Notes: generated from the sequence alone by a model not told the origin. A stretch of DNA of 64,000 nt from Lewinella sp. 4G2 (GCF_001625015.1 NZ_LVWJ02000019.1:310001-374000), one strand, 5' to 3'. Positions 26,788 to 36,166 are shown, counted from the first letter of the stretch. A program made the numbers and translations.

Positions 26788-27366
26788 TTACTCGAATTCT
26801 ACTACCTCTATTCCTTCCATCGATTCCTCAAACCAAATGAGGGGAGCCGGATTTTTGTCCCCCGTACAGGTATCACACTTGAAGAACAGGTAAAAGAACT
26901 GGAGTAACGGACCCGTCTTTTCCCGGATGAGGTCGAGACGTTGTTCACTCTCGTTAAACTTGCGGTACAAGAAGCGCAATCGCCAGGCGTAGTAGGCATC
27001 ATCGTGAAATTCTACTACGTTCAGCAGGTGCTTTTCCTCCTCAGTATCGACGTACCGCTCCAAGAATTGACGGGCGTAGACGGCGTGGTGCTTGGTCCAA
27101 TCCCGCGGGTTGCCCTTGTGCTCAATGTTCTTAAAGGTGTCGTGGACCCAACTCACGATGCGGAGTCGCTCTCTCGTTTTTGCGTCCACTGGCAAACGGT
27201 CGATGTTGGCGTTCACCTCAATGATATGGGCGAGAATCGTCCCTTCCGGGTGGCCGTACCGCGGCACCCCCCAGAGTAAGCCTTTGCAAAAACCTTCATC
27301 CTTCAGGAAACTCAGTTCCAGTGGGGTTTCGGGTTGTAGGGCGGCGATGAATTCCTGGCGGGTCAC
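26788..27366 (-). CDS. HD-superfamily phosphohydrolase-like protein
   Basis: 192 aa from a GTG start at 27366. A His/Asp pattern fits an HD domain: RYGHPEGTILAHIIEV, then SWVHDTFKNIEH (the HD pair), WTKHHAVYARQFL and NVVEFHDDAYYAW. HD proteins are metal-dependent phosphohydrolases of nucleotides; the substrate is not predictable. Single gene, convergent with icd. Confidence 0.7.
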   Translation of the reverse strand: MTRQEFIAALQPETPLELSFLKDEGFCKGLLWGVPRYGHPEGTILAHIIEVNANIDRLPVDAKTRERLRIVSWVHDTFKNIEHKGNPRDWTKHHAVYARQFLERYVDTEEEKHLLNVVEFHDDAYYAWRLRFLYRKFNESEQRLDLIREKTGPLLQFFYLFFKCDTCTGDKNPAPLIWFEESMEGIEVVEFE

Positions 27367-27522
27367 GAAGGGTGGTCTAAATTCAAGTGCAATACTAAGG
27401 TAAACGATTGAAATGCAGCGAACGGCTTACCCCCGAGATAATCGGTAGCGCGGGCAACCTTCCTACCAGTAACTACGCCCTCCGTACAACCGATCCGACC
27501 GCGTTGCCGTTAGCAAACTCGT

Positions 27523-28698
27523 ATGCGCCACTTCCTCAACTTACTTTCCGCCGCTCTTTTGGGGGGCATTCTGGCTGCGTTGATCGTGTTGTCCGTACTT
27601 CCCGGTATCGGGCTTAGTGGAAACCCAGTCCCCGCCCAACTTACCCCGGCACCTGCGGCAGCGCCCTATTCAGCATCGAACCCTCCTGTTTATTTGGCTA
27701 GCTACGACGGTGAAGAAAAAGTATTGGACCTGCCCAGCCCTCCCGATCTACGAACCGCCGCCAAGCGAGCGACCCCCAGCACGGTTCACATCACGGCCCG
27801 GCCCGAGAACCTATCTCGCAACGCCGTAAAATCGCTATTCAGCGAGCGAGATGAGCGGCAGCCGGCCGACGGAGAAGGCTCCGGTGTGATCTACAGTAGC
27901 GATGGATACATCGTGACGAACCAACACGTAGTGCGAGGTGCCGGCGAGATCATCGTCCGTATGACGGACCGCCAAACCTTCCCCGCCCGCCTGGTGGGAG
28001 AAGACCCGAAATCGGACCTGGCCGTACTGAAGATCGAAGCCGGGCGCAAACTCCCAACCCTCCTGATTGCGGATAGCGACCTCGCCCAACCGGGAGAATG
28101 GGTGCTCGCCGTCGGTAGCCCGCTCGGCCTGGCGAGCACCGTGACCGCCGGCATCGTGAGTGCCAAAAGCCGGAACATCAGCCTTTTGCGCGACCTCGAC
28201 GCCATCGAAAGCTTCATTCAGACCGATGCGGCCGTGAACCCCGGCAACAGCGGCGGACCACTCGTAACGGCGGACGGAAAACTACTCGGCATCAACACGG
28301 CCATTGCAACCCGGAACGGGCGCTTTTCGGGCTACAGTTTCGCGATACCCAGTAATCTCGTGCGGCGGGTTGCGGATGACATTATTGAATTTGGCTCCTA
28401 CCAACGGGCCTTCCTGGGCGTTGGTATCTCTACGCTGACCGGTGCCGACATTGAACGGCTCCGGCCCGGCCGAACCGAAGGCGTACTCGTGGACGAAGTA
28501 TTTACGGAAGGCTCCGCTGCCGCCGCGGGCATCCTGGTCAACGATCTGATCGTGCGCATCGGTGACCGTAAGATCAGAGACATCCCCGAACTGACGGAGA
28601 TCATTGGCCGGGCTAAAGTTGGGGAAACGTTAAAAGTAAGCGTAGTCCGGAACGGAAAACTGCTCGAAGTCATCGTTCCTTTGCTGAGCGGTAAGTAA
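27523..28698 (+). CDS. HtrA/Deg-family serine protease
   Basis: 391 aa. Envelope quality-control protease with an N-terminal membrane anchor (residues 4-30), trypsin-like domain (about 75-275) and one PDZ domain (about 290-385). Catalytic triad: His135 (TNQHVV), Asp165 (SDLAVLKI), Ser243 (NPGNSGGPL). One PDZ and an uncleaved anchor resemble DegS more than DegP. The linker after the anchor, APAAAP at 43-48, is encoded by an 18-bp repeat copy. It lies 55 bp upstream of lptB on the same strand, which fits a shared envelope role. Confidence 0.93.
   Translation: MRHFLNLLSAALLGGILAALIVLSVLPGIGLSGNPVPAQLTPAPAAAPYSASNPPVYLASYDGEEKVLDLPSPPDLRTAAKRATPSTVHITARPENLSRNAVKSLFSERDERQPADGEGSGVIYSSDGYIVTNQHVVRGAGEIIVRMTDRQTFPARLVGEDPKSDLAVLKIEAGRKLPTLLIADSDLAQPGEWVLAVGSPLGLASTVTAGIVSAKSRNISLLRDLDAIESFIQTDAAVNPGNSGGPLVTADGKLLGINTAIATRNGRFSGYSFAIPSNLVRRVADDIIEFGSYQRAFLGVGISTLTGADIERLRPGRTEGVLVDEVFTEGSAAAAGILVNDLIVRIGDRKIRDIPELTEIIGRAKVGETLKVSVVRNGKLLEVIVPLLSGK
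27648..27665 (-). repeat. 18-bp dispersed repeat inside the HtrA gene
   Basis: Plus strand GGCACCTGCGGCAGCGCC, an exact inverse copy of the consensus. It encodes APAAAP in the periplasmic linker after the membrane anchor. Confidence 0.9.
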
Positions 28699-28753
28699 AA
28701 CCGCAACCTTGCTCATCTCCCCAGCTGCGAGAGACCGAACCAACCCCTGAACC

Positions 28754-29503
28754 ATGCGCCTGAAGTCGGAACAACTTATCAAAAAATACGGTAGCCGGAC
28801 GGTCGTAAAGGGCGTCAGCCTACACGTAGACCGGGGGGAGATCGTCGGACTACTCGGCCCAAATGGCGCGGGGAAGACGACCACCTTTTACATGACAGTG
28901 GGTTTCATCCAACCTAACGACGGTCGGGTTTACCTGGACGATGCCGACATCACCGAGTTACCCATGTACAAACGGGCCCAGCGCGGGATTGGCTACCTAC
29001 CCCAGGAACCTTCCGTGTTCCGGAAGCTATCCGTCGAAGATAACATCGCCGCCGTTCTGGAAATGACTGACCTCAGCAAGGCCGAGCAAAAGGATAAACT
29101 GGAGTCGCTGATCAGTGAGTTTCGCCTCGAAAAAGTCCGCAAGGGTAATGGCGACACCCTTTCCGGCGGTGAACGCCGCCGGACCGAAATCGCCCGAGCG
29201 CTGGCCACGGACCCAAAATTCATCTTGCTGGACGAACCCTTTGCCGGCATCGACCCGATTGCCGTAGAGGACATTCAGTACATCGTAGCCAAACTAAAGA
29301 CGAAGAACATCGGTATCCTCATCACGGACCACAACGTGCAGGAAACGCTGAGCATCACGGACCGGGCCTACCTCATGTTCGAGGGCAACATCCTCAAAGC
29401 CGGCACCGCCGAAGAATTGGCGGCCGACGAGATGGTGCGTAAGGTCTACCTGGGTAAGAACTTCGTCCTCCGCCGAAAGAAGATCGACCTGGACGCGGAC
29501 TAG
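28754..29503 (+). CDS. lptB: LPS export ABC transporter ATPase LptB
   Basis: 249 aa. Powers extraction of lipopolysaccharide from the inner membrane with LptFG. Walker [10 protein letters not shown] (35-43), LSGGE signature (136-140), Walker B FILLDEP (157-163), and the LptB-type sequence [20 protein letters not shown] and [19 protein letters not shown]. LptF/G are not in the window. Its stop overlaps the end of the convergent His-rich lipoprotein gene by 4 bp. Confidence 0.96.
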   Translation: MRLKSEQLIKKYGSRTVVKGVSLHVDRGEIVGLLGPNGAGKTTTFYMTVGFIQPNDGRVYLDDADITELPMYKRAQRGIGYLPQEPSVFRKLSVEDNIAAVLEMTDLSKAEQKDKLESLISEFRLEKVRKGNGDTLSGGERRRTEIARALATDPKFILLDEPFAGIDPIAVEDIQYIVAKLKTKNIGILITDHNVQETLSITDRAYLMFEGNILKAGTAEELAADEMVRKVYLGKNFVLRRKKIDLDAD

Positions 29504-30012
29504 TGGTTGTGGCCAGAATGGTCGTGCCCGTCGTGGTCGTGCCCATCGTGGCTGTGGCCGGAGTGGTCTCCCACTAATTCTTTGGCCATGGCGACGGAAG
29601 AATTGATGGCCGTCTCGACGTCCGCGATGTCAGCGGATTCTTCGCGGATGTAGGTGATGATGGCGTCGTTATCCATCGTTTCGCGGAGTTCTTCGAGCGG
29701 CTTCATGCCCTGCATCCATTCCATCATGCCGTCGTTGGCGTCTTCGAGCTGTTCGTAGGCGGCTTCCAGTAGTTCCTTCTTGTCTTCGGCGAGGCCGTCC
29801 ATTTCCAGCTGTTCCTTGATGGCGCGCTGGGCGGCGGTGATTTCTCCCATCCGTGGCATGATGCGGTCGTGGGCTTCGTTCATTCCTTCGTAGGCGGCTT
29901 CCTGGGCAACTCGGGCGGCTTCCATGGCTTCGAGGCTGGCGTCAGAACTGACTTCTCCGTTGCCACAGGCGGCGAAGAAAGCTATGGCAAAGAGGAGGGT
30001 GAGGATTCTCAT
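29500..30012 (-). CDS. Helical lipoprotein with a His-rich C-terminus
   Basis: 170 aa. Lipoprotein signal [16 protein letters not shown] (Cys16). Residues about 25-145 are a long acidic, Met-containing coiled coil ([35 protein letters not shown]). The last 22 residues hold ten His in [16 protein letters not shown]-type spacing, a likely Zn/Cu/Ni-binding tail. Such proteins are common in Bacteroidota and usually annotated as unknown. A periplasmic metal buffer or delivery role is inference. The gene ends head-on into lptB with a 4-bp overlap. Confidence 0.8.
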   Translation of the reverse strand: MRILTLLFAIAFFAACGNGEVSSDASLEAMEAARVAQEAAYEGMNEAHDRIMPRMGEITAAQRAIKEQLEMDGLAEDKKELLEAAYEQLEDANDGMMEWMQGMKPLEELRETMDNDAIITYIREESADIADVETAINSSVAMAKELVGDHSGHSHDGHDHDGHDHSGHNH

Positions 30013-30072
30013 AGTTCAATAATTTAAGCGTGTAACGTTTGGGGGCGGAGGGTGTTTATCGGCGACGTGAAG

Positions 30073-32157
30073 CTACCAGGCGATCCGGTAACTGAGGACG
30101 GGGATGATGCCTAGTTGAAAGCGGTCATTGGGCCGCTCCAGCAGGGCGTCGTAATAGACGTTGCCTACGTTCTGGATACTGGCCACGTTCTGAACGTCCA
30201 GGGCCAAGGTAGTGGTCGTTTTCGCCCGTACCTTAGTTTTGTACAGGCGGAGGTCGGGCCGGAAGTAGGTGCCAGTGCTAAGGATGAAGCCTTCGCTCAG
30301 GTTAGTTGGTGCAAAATAGGTAAACTCGTTTTCCGAGGCTTCCACGCGCCCGTAGCGTTCGCCGCCGTGGGCGATGAGTGCCAGGTTCAGACCGTAGGTG
30401 CGGTCGCGTTCCTTCTTGTCCATTCCGGCCCATTCACGGCCCAGGGTTAGTTTGCCGATGTAGTCGGCGGCGTAGCGGTCGTCCGCCCAATCACCCTCAT
30501 CCTGTTGGGTTTGTGCACTTAGCAGGGTGAGGCTTCCGCGGTAGTACCAGCCATCTGATTTGCGGCCACCGCCGACCTCCAGCTCCACCCCAAAGCGACG
30601 GGTGTTAGCGGACTCCGTAAAGCTGAGGGTAGAAATGGGTTCCAACAGGTTGTTGGCCGAAACGAGAAATTCCCCGTCCCGCGCGGCTACTTCATCCGGC
30701 GTCCGTTGGAAGAAGCCGGTGATCTTAGTTTGTACTGGCCCCACTTTATTGGCGTGGCTGAGTAATAACTGCTGGGTCTGGTACGCTGCCTCGGGCACGA
30801 TACTCGCTGTCAGTTGCTGAATCAGCAGCGGCGTGACGTACAGCATAGAGTTGATTTCCGCCGCCAGCGTCGTCCGGGAACCATCCCCGAGATAGCTGAA
30901 GGAGAGGCGTGGTTCGGTAAAGGATACATCAATTGCGCCGATGGCTTCGTAGATAGAATGGCGCAGGCCCGCGGATAACTCCAGTCGCTCCTTTTGGTAT
31001 TCTACGCCCAGGTAAGGACTGACGCTCGTTTGGTCCAGGTTCCGAAGATTAGCGAATTGGGAAGTACTGGTCAGGCTATTTAGGACCGTCAGGCCATCAA
31101 CTTGCTGGAGAAGCACTTCGGTACCCGCCAGGAGGCGCAGCTCATCGTTCAGGGCGTAGTCGTACGTCACTCGGGCGGAGGTATGTCGTTGGTCGTAGAT
31201 ACTTTCCGCAATAAAGAAATCTCCTTCGCGCAAGGATTGCCTGCGTTCTGGGGTGGCCACCGAGTGCGCTACCCCCAACTTAAAGACTGAAGATTTCCCG
31301 CGGTAAGCGTAATCCGCCCCAACGATGAAGAGGCCGGAGTTGAAGTCGATATCAAAGAGTTCTTTCTGTTCTTCCAGGTCATTCTCTTCGGGGTCGGGGG
31401 CCAAGAACTTATTGCTGCTCTGCCCCAGTATCGAAAATACACTCAGGGAGGATCGTTCTCCGCCGTAGTGCAGGTGGGCGTTGACGTCGGCGAAGCGAAT
31501 CTCTTCCCCGCCAAAATCGACCCCGGCGTCCCCCAACAGACCGGTAAAACTGTAGCGGCCGTTCACGAGGTAGCTGATTCTCCCAGCCCGGTCAATCGGC
31601 CCTTCCGCCGCCAGGTCGAAGCCAATGAATCCGGCCTGTACTTGTTGCCGGTGCTTAATCTTGCTGCCGGGGCGAAGTTGCAGGTCGAAGGTGCCGCCGG
31701 TCGCGTTTCCGTATTCCACCGGCAGGCCGCCCGCGTAGAAACCGGAGTTGTCCAGCATTTGGGCGGAGATGGCGTTGACGCCGCCACCGTTCAGGGTGGG
31801 GAAATCGTAGAAAGTACCAGCGTTGGCCGTGTGGTTGGGGTTCACGATGGCCAGCCCGTTCAGCCGCCATAGGTTTTTATTAGGAGAGTTCCCCCGCACG
31901 CTCAGGTGGTTGGCCTGGTCGTTCGTCTGCACCACGCCGGGTAGTAGGGCCACCAGCCGGGCGGGGTCGTAGAAGGTGCCCGGCAGCCGGTAGACCTCCT
32001 CAATCGTAAACCGTTGCGCGAGTGGGCTGACGGCTTTGTATTCGGCCCGCACTTCCGCCCCGGGCAGGTCGTAGCTGCCTCCAAAACTCAGGCTATCCTG
32101 CCCCGTAAGGCTACCACTCAGGCAAAATAGGACCAAGGCAAATAATCTCCAGATCAT
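30073..32157 (-). CDS. TonB-dependent outer-membrane receptor
   Basis: 694 aa with a signal peptide (1-19). A plug domain follows (TIEEVYRLPGTFYDPARLVALLPGVVQTNDQANHLSVRGNSPNKNLWRLNGLAI), then a barrel of about 520 residues. It lacks the N-terminal carboxypeptidase-regulatory-like domain frequent in SusC receptors and has no SusD partner, so it is more likely a metal-chelate, vitamin or peptide receptor than a glycan one. It lies 60 bp upstream of the His-rich lipoprotein on the same strand; together they suggest metal uptake (inference). Confidence 0.85.
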   Translation of the reverse strand: MIWRLFALVLFCLSGSLTGQDSLSFGGSYDLPGAEVRAEYKAVSPLAQRFTIEEVYRLPGTFYDPARLVALLPGVVQTNDQANHLSVRGNSPNKNLWRLNGLAIVNPNHTANAGTFYDFPTLNGGGVNAISAQMLDNSGFYAGGLPVEYGNATGGTFDLQLRPGSKIKHRQQVQAGFIGFDLAAEGPIDRAGRISYLVNGRYSFTGLLGDAGVDFGGEEIRFADVNAHLHYGGERSSLSVFSILGQSSNKFLAPDPEENDLEEQKELFDIDFNSGLFIVGADYAYRGKSSVFKLGVAHSVATPERRQSLREGDFFIAESIYDQRHTSARVTYDYALNDELRLLAGTEVLLQQVDGLTVLNSLTSTSQFANLRNLDQTSVSPYLGVEYQKERLELSAGLRHSIYEAIGAIDVSFTEPRLSFSYLGDGSRTTLAAEINSMLYVTPLLIQQLTASIVPEAAYQTQQLLLSHANKVGPVQTKITGFFQRTPDEVAARDGEFLVSANNLLEPISTLSFTESANTRRFGVELEVGGGRKSDGWYYRGSLTLLSAQTQQDEGDWADDRYAADYIGKLTLGREWAGMDKKERDRTYGLNLALIAHGGERYGRVEASENEFTYFAPTNLSEGFILSTGTYFRPDLRLYKTKVRAKTTTTLALDVQNVASIQNVGNVYYDALLERPNDRFQLGIIPVLSYRIAW

Positions 32158-32265
32158 TAATTGTTTTTTAAGGCAGCCGCGAGTAGTCCGGTCTAGGCAA
32201 CTTCGAGTAAGCCTTGTCCAGGCACCCTCTAAAATCTAATGTCTAAAATCTAACGTCTCAAAATG

Positions 32266-32283
32266 GGCGCTGCCGCAGGTGCA
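32266..32283 (+). repeat. 18-bp dispersed repeat, intergenic copy
   Basis: GGCGCTGCCGCAGGTGCA, one change from the consensus at the last base. Confidence 0.85.
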
Positions 32284-32412
32284 AGGTAAGGACCACCGTA
32301 CCCCTCACCACTAGGACGAAGCTCAATCCCCCTCCCCCATCCACAACTTGACGACCGACTGACACGCAGCTACGGGGGCCAGGACGGTACGGATAAAAAA
32401 ATATTGAAACGC

Positions 32413-32444
32413 TTGCGTAAGTTTAAATCCCTGTGCTATCTTTG
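32413..32444 (+). promoter_or_regulatory. Promoter of tRNA-Val
   Basis: TTG at 32413-32415 and TATCTTTG at 32437-32444, 21 nt apart, a near-ideal Bacteroidota -33/-7 pair; transcription would begin about 10 nt before the tRNA. Confidence 0.7.
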
Positions 32445-32460
32445 CGGTCCCTTACACGAA

Positions 32461-32538
32461 GGGCGGTTAGCTCAGTTGGTTTAGAGCACCTCGTTTACAC
32501 CGAGGGGGTCGGGGGTTCGAGCCCCTCACTGCCCACCA
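32461..32538 (+). tRNA. tRNA-Val (anticodon UAC)
   Basis: Complete cloverleaf: acceptor stem GGGCGGT/ACTGCCC, D-arm with TAGCTCAGTTGGT, anticodon stem CCTCG/CGAGG around loop TTTACAC with anticodon TAC at 32496-32498, T-arm GGGGTTCGAGCCCC, discriminator A and an encoded CCA (32536-32538). Confidence 0.97.
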
Positions 32539-32541
32539 AAC

Positions 32542-32580
32542 AACGCCAGTTTTCGCATCGCGGAAGCTGGCGTTCGTGTT
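32542..32580 (+). terminator. Terminator of tRNA-Val
   Basis: A 15-bp imperfect stem (32542-32556 with 32560-32574, AACGCCAG/CTGGCGTT at its base) and a short, T-rich tail CGTGTTTCT. Confidence 0.65.
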
Positions 32581-32648
32581 TCTACCCGGCCCATTTGAGT
32601 GACTCAGTCTGACGGTATTCAAAGTCGTTGCCAGCTCGCCACCCACGC

Positions 32649-33080
32649 TTATTCATTGATCCGCAGCGTAGTATCCGCTCCCTCGATCGTGAGAATGGTC
32701 GGTTCAGATCCCACGTAGAGTTCCACGTCAAACGTATCCCGCCGCTCAAAAAAGGCCAGGCAACTGATGGCCTGGGTAGAATCCTGGTGCAGCGCCACCG
32801 ATGTTTGGGTAGGTAAACTCTCGGCCACTTCCCCCGTGGTAAATAGAAAAGCCCGGGCGCTTTCGCTGTCGCAGCCGCTCACCCCGTAGCTGATATCGAT
32901 ACACGTCCCCTCTACCCCGTTGACGGTCAACCTAGTAACCTGCGGCCCGTTGCGCCAATCACCGGAAGGGTCAATGCGCACTTCTGTCCCGCAACTCGGG
33001 GGAGGCACGCTGATATCATCGTCATCACAATTACAGCAGGGAACGACGGAGGCGAAGAAGAGTAGAAGGAGGTATTTCAT
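32649..33080 (-). CDS. Hypothetical Cys-rich lipoprotein
   Basis: 143 aa. Signal MKYLLLLFFASVVPCCNC offers several Cys; Cys15 or Cys16 is the likely lipidation site, followed by an Asp run (CDDDD). The mature part has four more Cys (PSCGTEV, EGTCIDISY, SGCDSES, AISCLAFF), probably two disulfides, and a beta-rich pattern. Similar small lipoproteins occur in Bacteroidota with no assigned function. Confidence 0.7.
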   Translation of the reverse strand: MKYLLLLFFASVVPCCNCDDDDISVPPPSCGTEVRIDPSGDWRNGPQVTRLTVNGVEGTCIDISYGVSGCDSESARAFLFTTGEVAESLPTQTSVALHQDSTQAISCLAFFERRDTFDVELYVGSEPTILTIEGADTTLRINE

Positions 33081-33353
33081 GCTTGGGTGGTTTCAGTGAG
33101 TAGACGGTCACAGAGGGACTTGGCGTTGGGGATTTTAGAAGATAGATTTTAGATTTTAGATGGGATACCTGAGGCCTTGGACGTTATCCGTCCCTTAACC
33201 GTGGTAGTGATTTCAGAGCCGTTGAGCGTGAAGAAATTTGTACTGTTCGAGCACGCGAAAGATTGGTTAATTGACCACCGAATCACGTAATCAAATAACT
33301 CAGGCTTAGCATCAAGGACGATTGGCGAGTTTGCAGATTTTTGCCTTCCACCG

Positions 33354-33607
33354 GAAAATCGCGTTAAGCCACGGTTACAGGACAAAGCTTTTGCTTCTTT
33401 TAGCTGCGCTGCTACTGCGTGGTGGCTACAAAAGAAGTGCCAGAAAAGTGTGCCAAAATAGAGAGTACCAAACAACATTAAAACCCGGCCTGGAGGCCGG
33501 GAGCCGGGAAGGGCGAAATCGCATTAAGTCACGGTTACAGAACAAGATTTTTGCTTCTTTTAGCTACGCTGCTACTGCGTGGTCATCTGACAAGAAGTGA
33601 TAGAAAA
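33354..33607. repeat. Two tandem copies of an imperfect ~95-bp repeat, 180-bp period
   Basis: 33354-33447 and 33513-33607 align over about 95 bp with a constant offset of 180 bp at their centre (shared TTGCTTCTTTTAGCT and GCTACTGCGTGGT). Each copy carries an inverted pair GCTTCTTTT/AAAAGAAG-like. The spacer 33081-34007 holds no supportable gene. Confidence 0.75.
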
Positions 33608-33678
33608 GACACCACGTTAAGCATCGACTAAAGGTCGACGTACCGGAAGTAAGCCCGGCCTGGAGGCTGGGAGCCGGG
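33484..33678. repeat. Pair of GC-rich palindromic units (CCCGGCC-TGGA-GGCCGGG)
   Basis: 33484-33509 and 33653-33678 share the sequence CCCGGCCTGGAGG(C/T)C(G/T)GG followed by AGCCGGGA. The first forms a perfect 7-bp hairpin with a TGGA loop. They alternate with the 95-bp repeat and look like REP-type elements. Confidence 0.65.
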
Positions 33679-34007
33679 ATAGCACCGAGAAACACTAAAT
33701 ACAACATACTAAAATCAACGAAGCACAGCAACCAACGTTACCGTGCTTCGAAACTACGCAACCAAAGCTGCGCAACTATTCCAAACTACCACTCCTCAAA
33801 GCACCAGATCGAACGTCGAAACGCCGTGGCTCTTGGTGAGGGAAGCATCGCTGTGAAAAACGAGTTGGAATAAGGCGACTAAAGAGAACATGTGTAACAG
33901 GATTTGGTGAGCTTCTAAAATAAGGGGACGAGGCAGTACTGCGCAAGTCCCCACCCTGATTTACAAGGAGTTAGCCCACAAAAAACAGCGCTTTACAAGA
34001 CGCCAAC

Positions 34008-35375
34008 CTAAAATTTTCGATAATCACCTTCCAAATACGAATTAGCCTTCTCCTCCCGAAACCGCCCCGCCGCACTATCCCAGTGTAACGTCTCTCCCGG
34101 AAAGCGGCCGGCAATCGTGCCCAACAAAATGGTTTCCGTCAACCGAGCGGCGTAGCTGAAGGGAGCGGTGGTTTCCCCTTTACCTAAACAGGCATCCACG
34201 AATTGGTGGTAGTGCTTCGGCGATTCTAGCGCGTAATCCCGCACCGGCTCCGCCATGTCCGGGGTGGAGACGGCGGCGATCTCCGCCTCAATATCGACGA
34301 AGGCCCCATCCACAATCTTTTGGGGCAGCAACTGGAAGTGGGGTAAGTACAGATTCCCCTCCTCCCCAAAGAAAATAGCCCCCTGATCGTGTAATTCCGT
34401 CCCGTCGGGCAGGGCCAGCTCGGGCACGGCGCCCGGTGCGCCCGGGCCATCGTACCAGACCCATTTAAAATCATCCGTCGTGTAGGGGGTGCCGGGGAAT
34501 TCGTAGGTCACCATGTTGTTCTCCGGGAAGCCAACACCGTTGGGCGGCCGACATTCCGTGGTGATGGTCTCCGGCACGTCGAGGGCCAGCGCGTTGTAGG
34601 GCGTATCAAAAATGTGGACGCCCATATCACCTAAAGTACCGCAACCAAAGTCGACCAGTTTGCGCCAGTTCATGGGGTGGTAAAAGTCTTTGACGTAGGG
34701 GCGTTCCGCGGCCGTGCCGAGCCAGAGGTTCCAATCGAGGCTATCCGGAACGGGGTCACTCCCCGCCGGCGCCAGCCCGTCGTAGCCCCAGTTTTTGGGT
34801 GACCAGGCCCGTACGGTATGCACCTTCCCGATGATGCCCGACTGGATCAACAGAGTCGCCAATTTGTAGTCGTAGAAAGAGTGGACCTGGATCCCCATTT
34901 GCGTCACCAGCCCTTTCTCTTCGGCCACCCGCCGCATCTCCCGCGCTTCGGATACGTGATGGGTGAGCGGCTTCTGGCAGTAAACCGGCTTGCCCAGTTC
35001 CATCGCCGCCAGGGAAGCCGGGGCGTGGGTGTGGTCCGGCGTGGAGACAACCACGGCGTCTACTTCATCCCCCAATTCTTTGAGCATCACGCGGTAGTCA
35101 CTGTACGTTTTTGCATCGGGGAAGAGGGCGGCCGCGGCGGCCAAATAGCCGGCATCGACGTCGCAAAGCGCAGATACCGTTACCCGGTCGTGGGAGGCGA
35201 CGGCTTGCAGGTCTTCCAATCCCATGTTTCCCACGCCGATGTGGGCAGTGCGTAGTTGGGCTGCTGCCGTTTCCGCGCCTTCACCAGCCGGTTTTGTTTC
35301 CGGGTTACACGAAGGCAGCGCCGTCGCGGCGGCCAGCACGGCGGAGGCTTGCAAAAATTTCCTTCTCTTCATCAT
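34008..35375 (-). CDS. Gfo/Idh/MocA family oxidoreductase, exported
   Basis: 455 aa. Twin-arginine type signal with a lipobox (MMKRRKFLQASAVLAAATALPSC, Cys23), so folded and exported with its NAD(P). N-terminal Rossmann domain (IGVGNMGLEDLQAV, DAVVVSTPDHTHAP), catalytic-region CQKPLTHH (Lys of the E/QKP motif), then the substrate-binding beta-sheet domain. Such enzymes oxidise or reduce sugar hydroxyls, often at C3. Its ATG overlaps the stop of the DUF1080 gene by 4 bp (ATGA), so the two are translationally coupled and probably act on the same glycoside. Confidence 0.92.
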   Translation of the reverse strand: MMKRRKFLQASAVLAAATALPSCNPETKPAGEGAETAAAQLRTAHIGVGNMGLEDLQAVASHDRVTVSALCDVDAGYLAAAAALFPDAKTYSDYRVMLKELGDEVDAVVVSTPDHTHAPASLAAMELGKPVYCQKPLTHHVSEAREMRRVAEEKGLVTQMGIQVHSFYDYKLATLLIQSGIIGKVHTVRAWSPKNWGYDGLAPAGSDPVPDSLDWNLWLGTAAERPYVKDFYHPMNWRKLVDFGCGTLGDMGVHIFDTPYNALALDVPETITTECRPPNGVGFPENNMVTYEFPGTPYTTDDFKWVWYDGPGAPGAVPELALPDGTELHDQGAIFFGEEGNLYLPHFQLLPQKIVDGAFVDIEAEIAAVSTPDMAEPVRDYALESPKHYHQFVDACLGKGETTAPFSYAARLTETILLGTIAGRFPGETLHWDSAAGRFREEKANSYLEGDYRKF

Positions 35376-36166
35376 AGCTCTCTGATCTTAATGTTCCGAA
35401 ACCACAGGGCACTGTCGTGGTCCTGTAAGCCGATGTAGCCGGATTTGAACTTCCCGTAGTCCGGAGCGTGGCTCCATTTTCCACTGTCGCGCCGCTTTTG
35501 CCAATCGTCGGACCAAGGCACGAAATTCACCACCAACTTACCGTTGAGCCAGTATTCCGCACGTTCCGGCGTGAAGAGAATGCGGCTGGTATTCCACTCC
35601 CCCGCGGGCTTCAGATTTCGGCCCTCCATTGGGGCCGGGTACATGGCGTAGTCGGCGCCCGTGCTTTGCCAATCCTGCAGTTCTGGGCCGTAGCCGAGGC
35701 CGGCGTTGTAAGCCGAGATGTCGTGAATCTTAGTGTAGTTTTCGTCGTCGATCAACTGGTACTCCGGTGCTACTTCGGGTGGGCCGCCGTAGCCTTCCTT
35801 CACGTGGTAAAAGATGCCGCTGTTGCCGCCGGCGGGGATCTTCCAGTCCAGTACCAGTTCAAAATTATCGAATTCCCGCGCGCCGTAAATGATGTCTTTT
35901 CCCCCTTCGTACTCGGCGTCACTCGTCTTGGCGCCATCGTCGAAGGTCAGTACGTCACCTTCGATCTTCCAGCCGGGGGGCATGGTTTCGGCGTTGTAGC
36001 CCCGCCAGCCATCCAGCGAGCTTCCGTCGAATAAGACCGTCCAATCGTCTTCTGTTGCAGCGGATTCGGGCGCTGCCGCAGGTGCCGTGGAAGAGGAATC
36101 CCCACCCCCAGGCGAAGAACACGCGACTAACATCATCAGGAACAGTAAACCGGGGGACCACCTCAT
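35372..36166 (-). CDS. DUF1080 (3-keto-disaccharide hydrolase-type) lipoprotein
   Basis: 264 aa from ATG 36166, which begins a lipoprotein signal (MRWSPGLLFLMMLVAC, Cys16); an in-frame start 30 codons earlier gives no signal. Residues about 42-264 are a DUF1080 concanavalin-like domain: WTVLFDGSSLDGWRGYN, GGKDIIYGAREFDNFELVLDWKIPAGGNSGIFYHVKEG, EYQLIDDEN and the C-terminal SGYIGLQDHDSALWFRNIKIREL. Family members cleave 3-keto-glycosides. The linker APAAAP at 28-33 comes from an 18-bp repeat copy. Coupled with the Gfo/Idh gene downstream. Confidence 0.9.
   Translation of the reverse strand: MRWSPGLLFLMMLVACSSPGGGDSSSTAPAAAPESAATEDDWTVLFDGSSLDGWRGYNAETMPPGWKIEGDVLTFDDGAKTSDAEYEGGKDIIYGAREFDNFELVLDWKIPAGGNSGIFYHVKEGYGGPPEVAPEYQLIDDENYTKIHDISAYNAGLGYGPELQDWQSTGADYAMYPAPMEGRNLKPAGEWNTSRILFTPERAEYWLNGKLVVNFVPWSDDWQKRRDSGKWSHAPDYGKFKSGYIGLQDHDSALWFRNIKIREL
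36069..36086 (+). repeat. 18-bp dispersed repeat inside the DUF1080 gene
   Basis: Exact consensus on the plus strand; encodes APAAAP on the minus strand in the linker between the lipid anchor and the DUF1080 domain. Confidence 0.9.

Larger units (their letters stand above)
32158..32460. other. Gene-free spacer upstream of tRNA-Val
   Basis: No ORF. It contains short CTAAAATCTAA-type direct repeats (about 32230-32260), an 18-bp repeat copy and the tRNA promoter. Confidence 0.6.

Noticed and set aside
33149-33478. 109-aa minus-strand ORF in the 33-kb spacer
   Set aside because: Its N-terminal half is made of the 95-bp repeat, no signal or domain is clear. The tail TVKGRITSKASG vaguely recalls a carboxypeptidase-regulatory domain, but too little to call a pseudogene.
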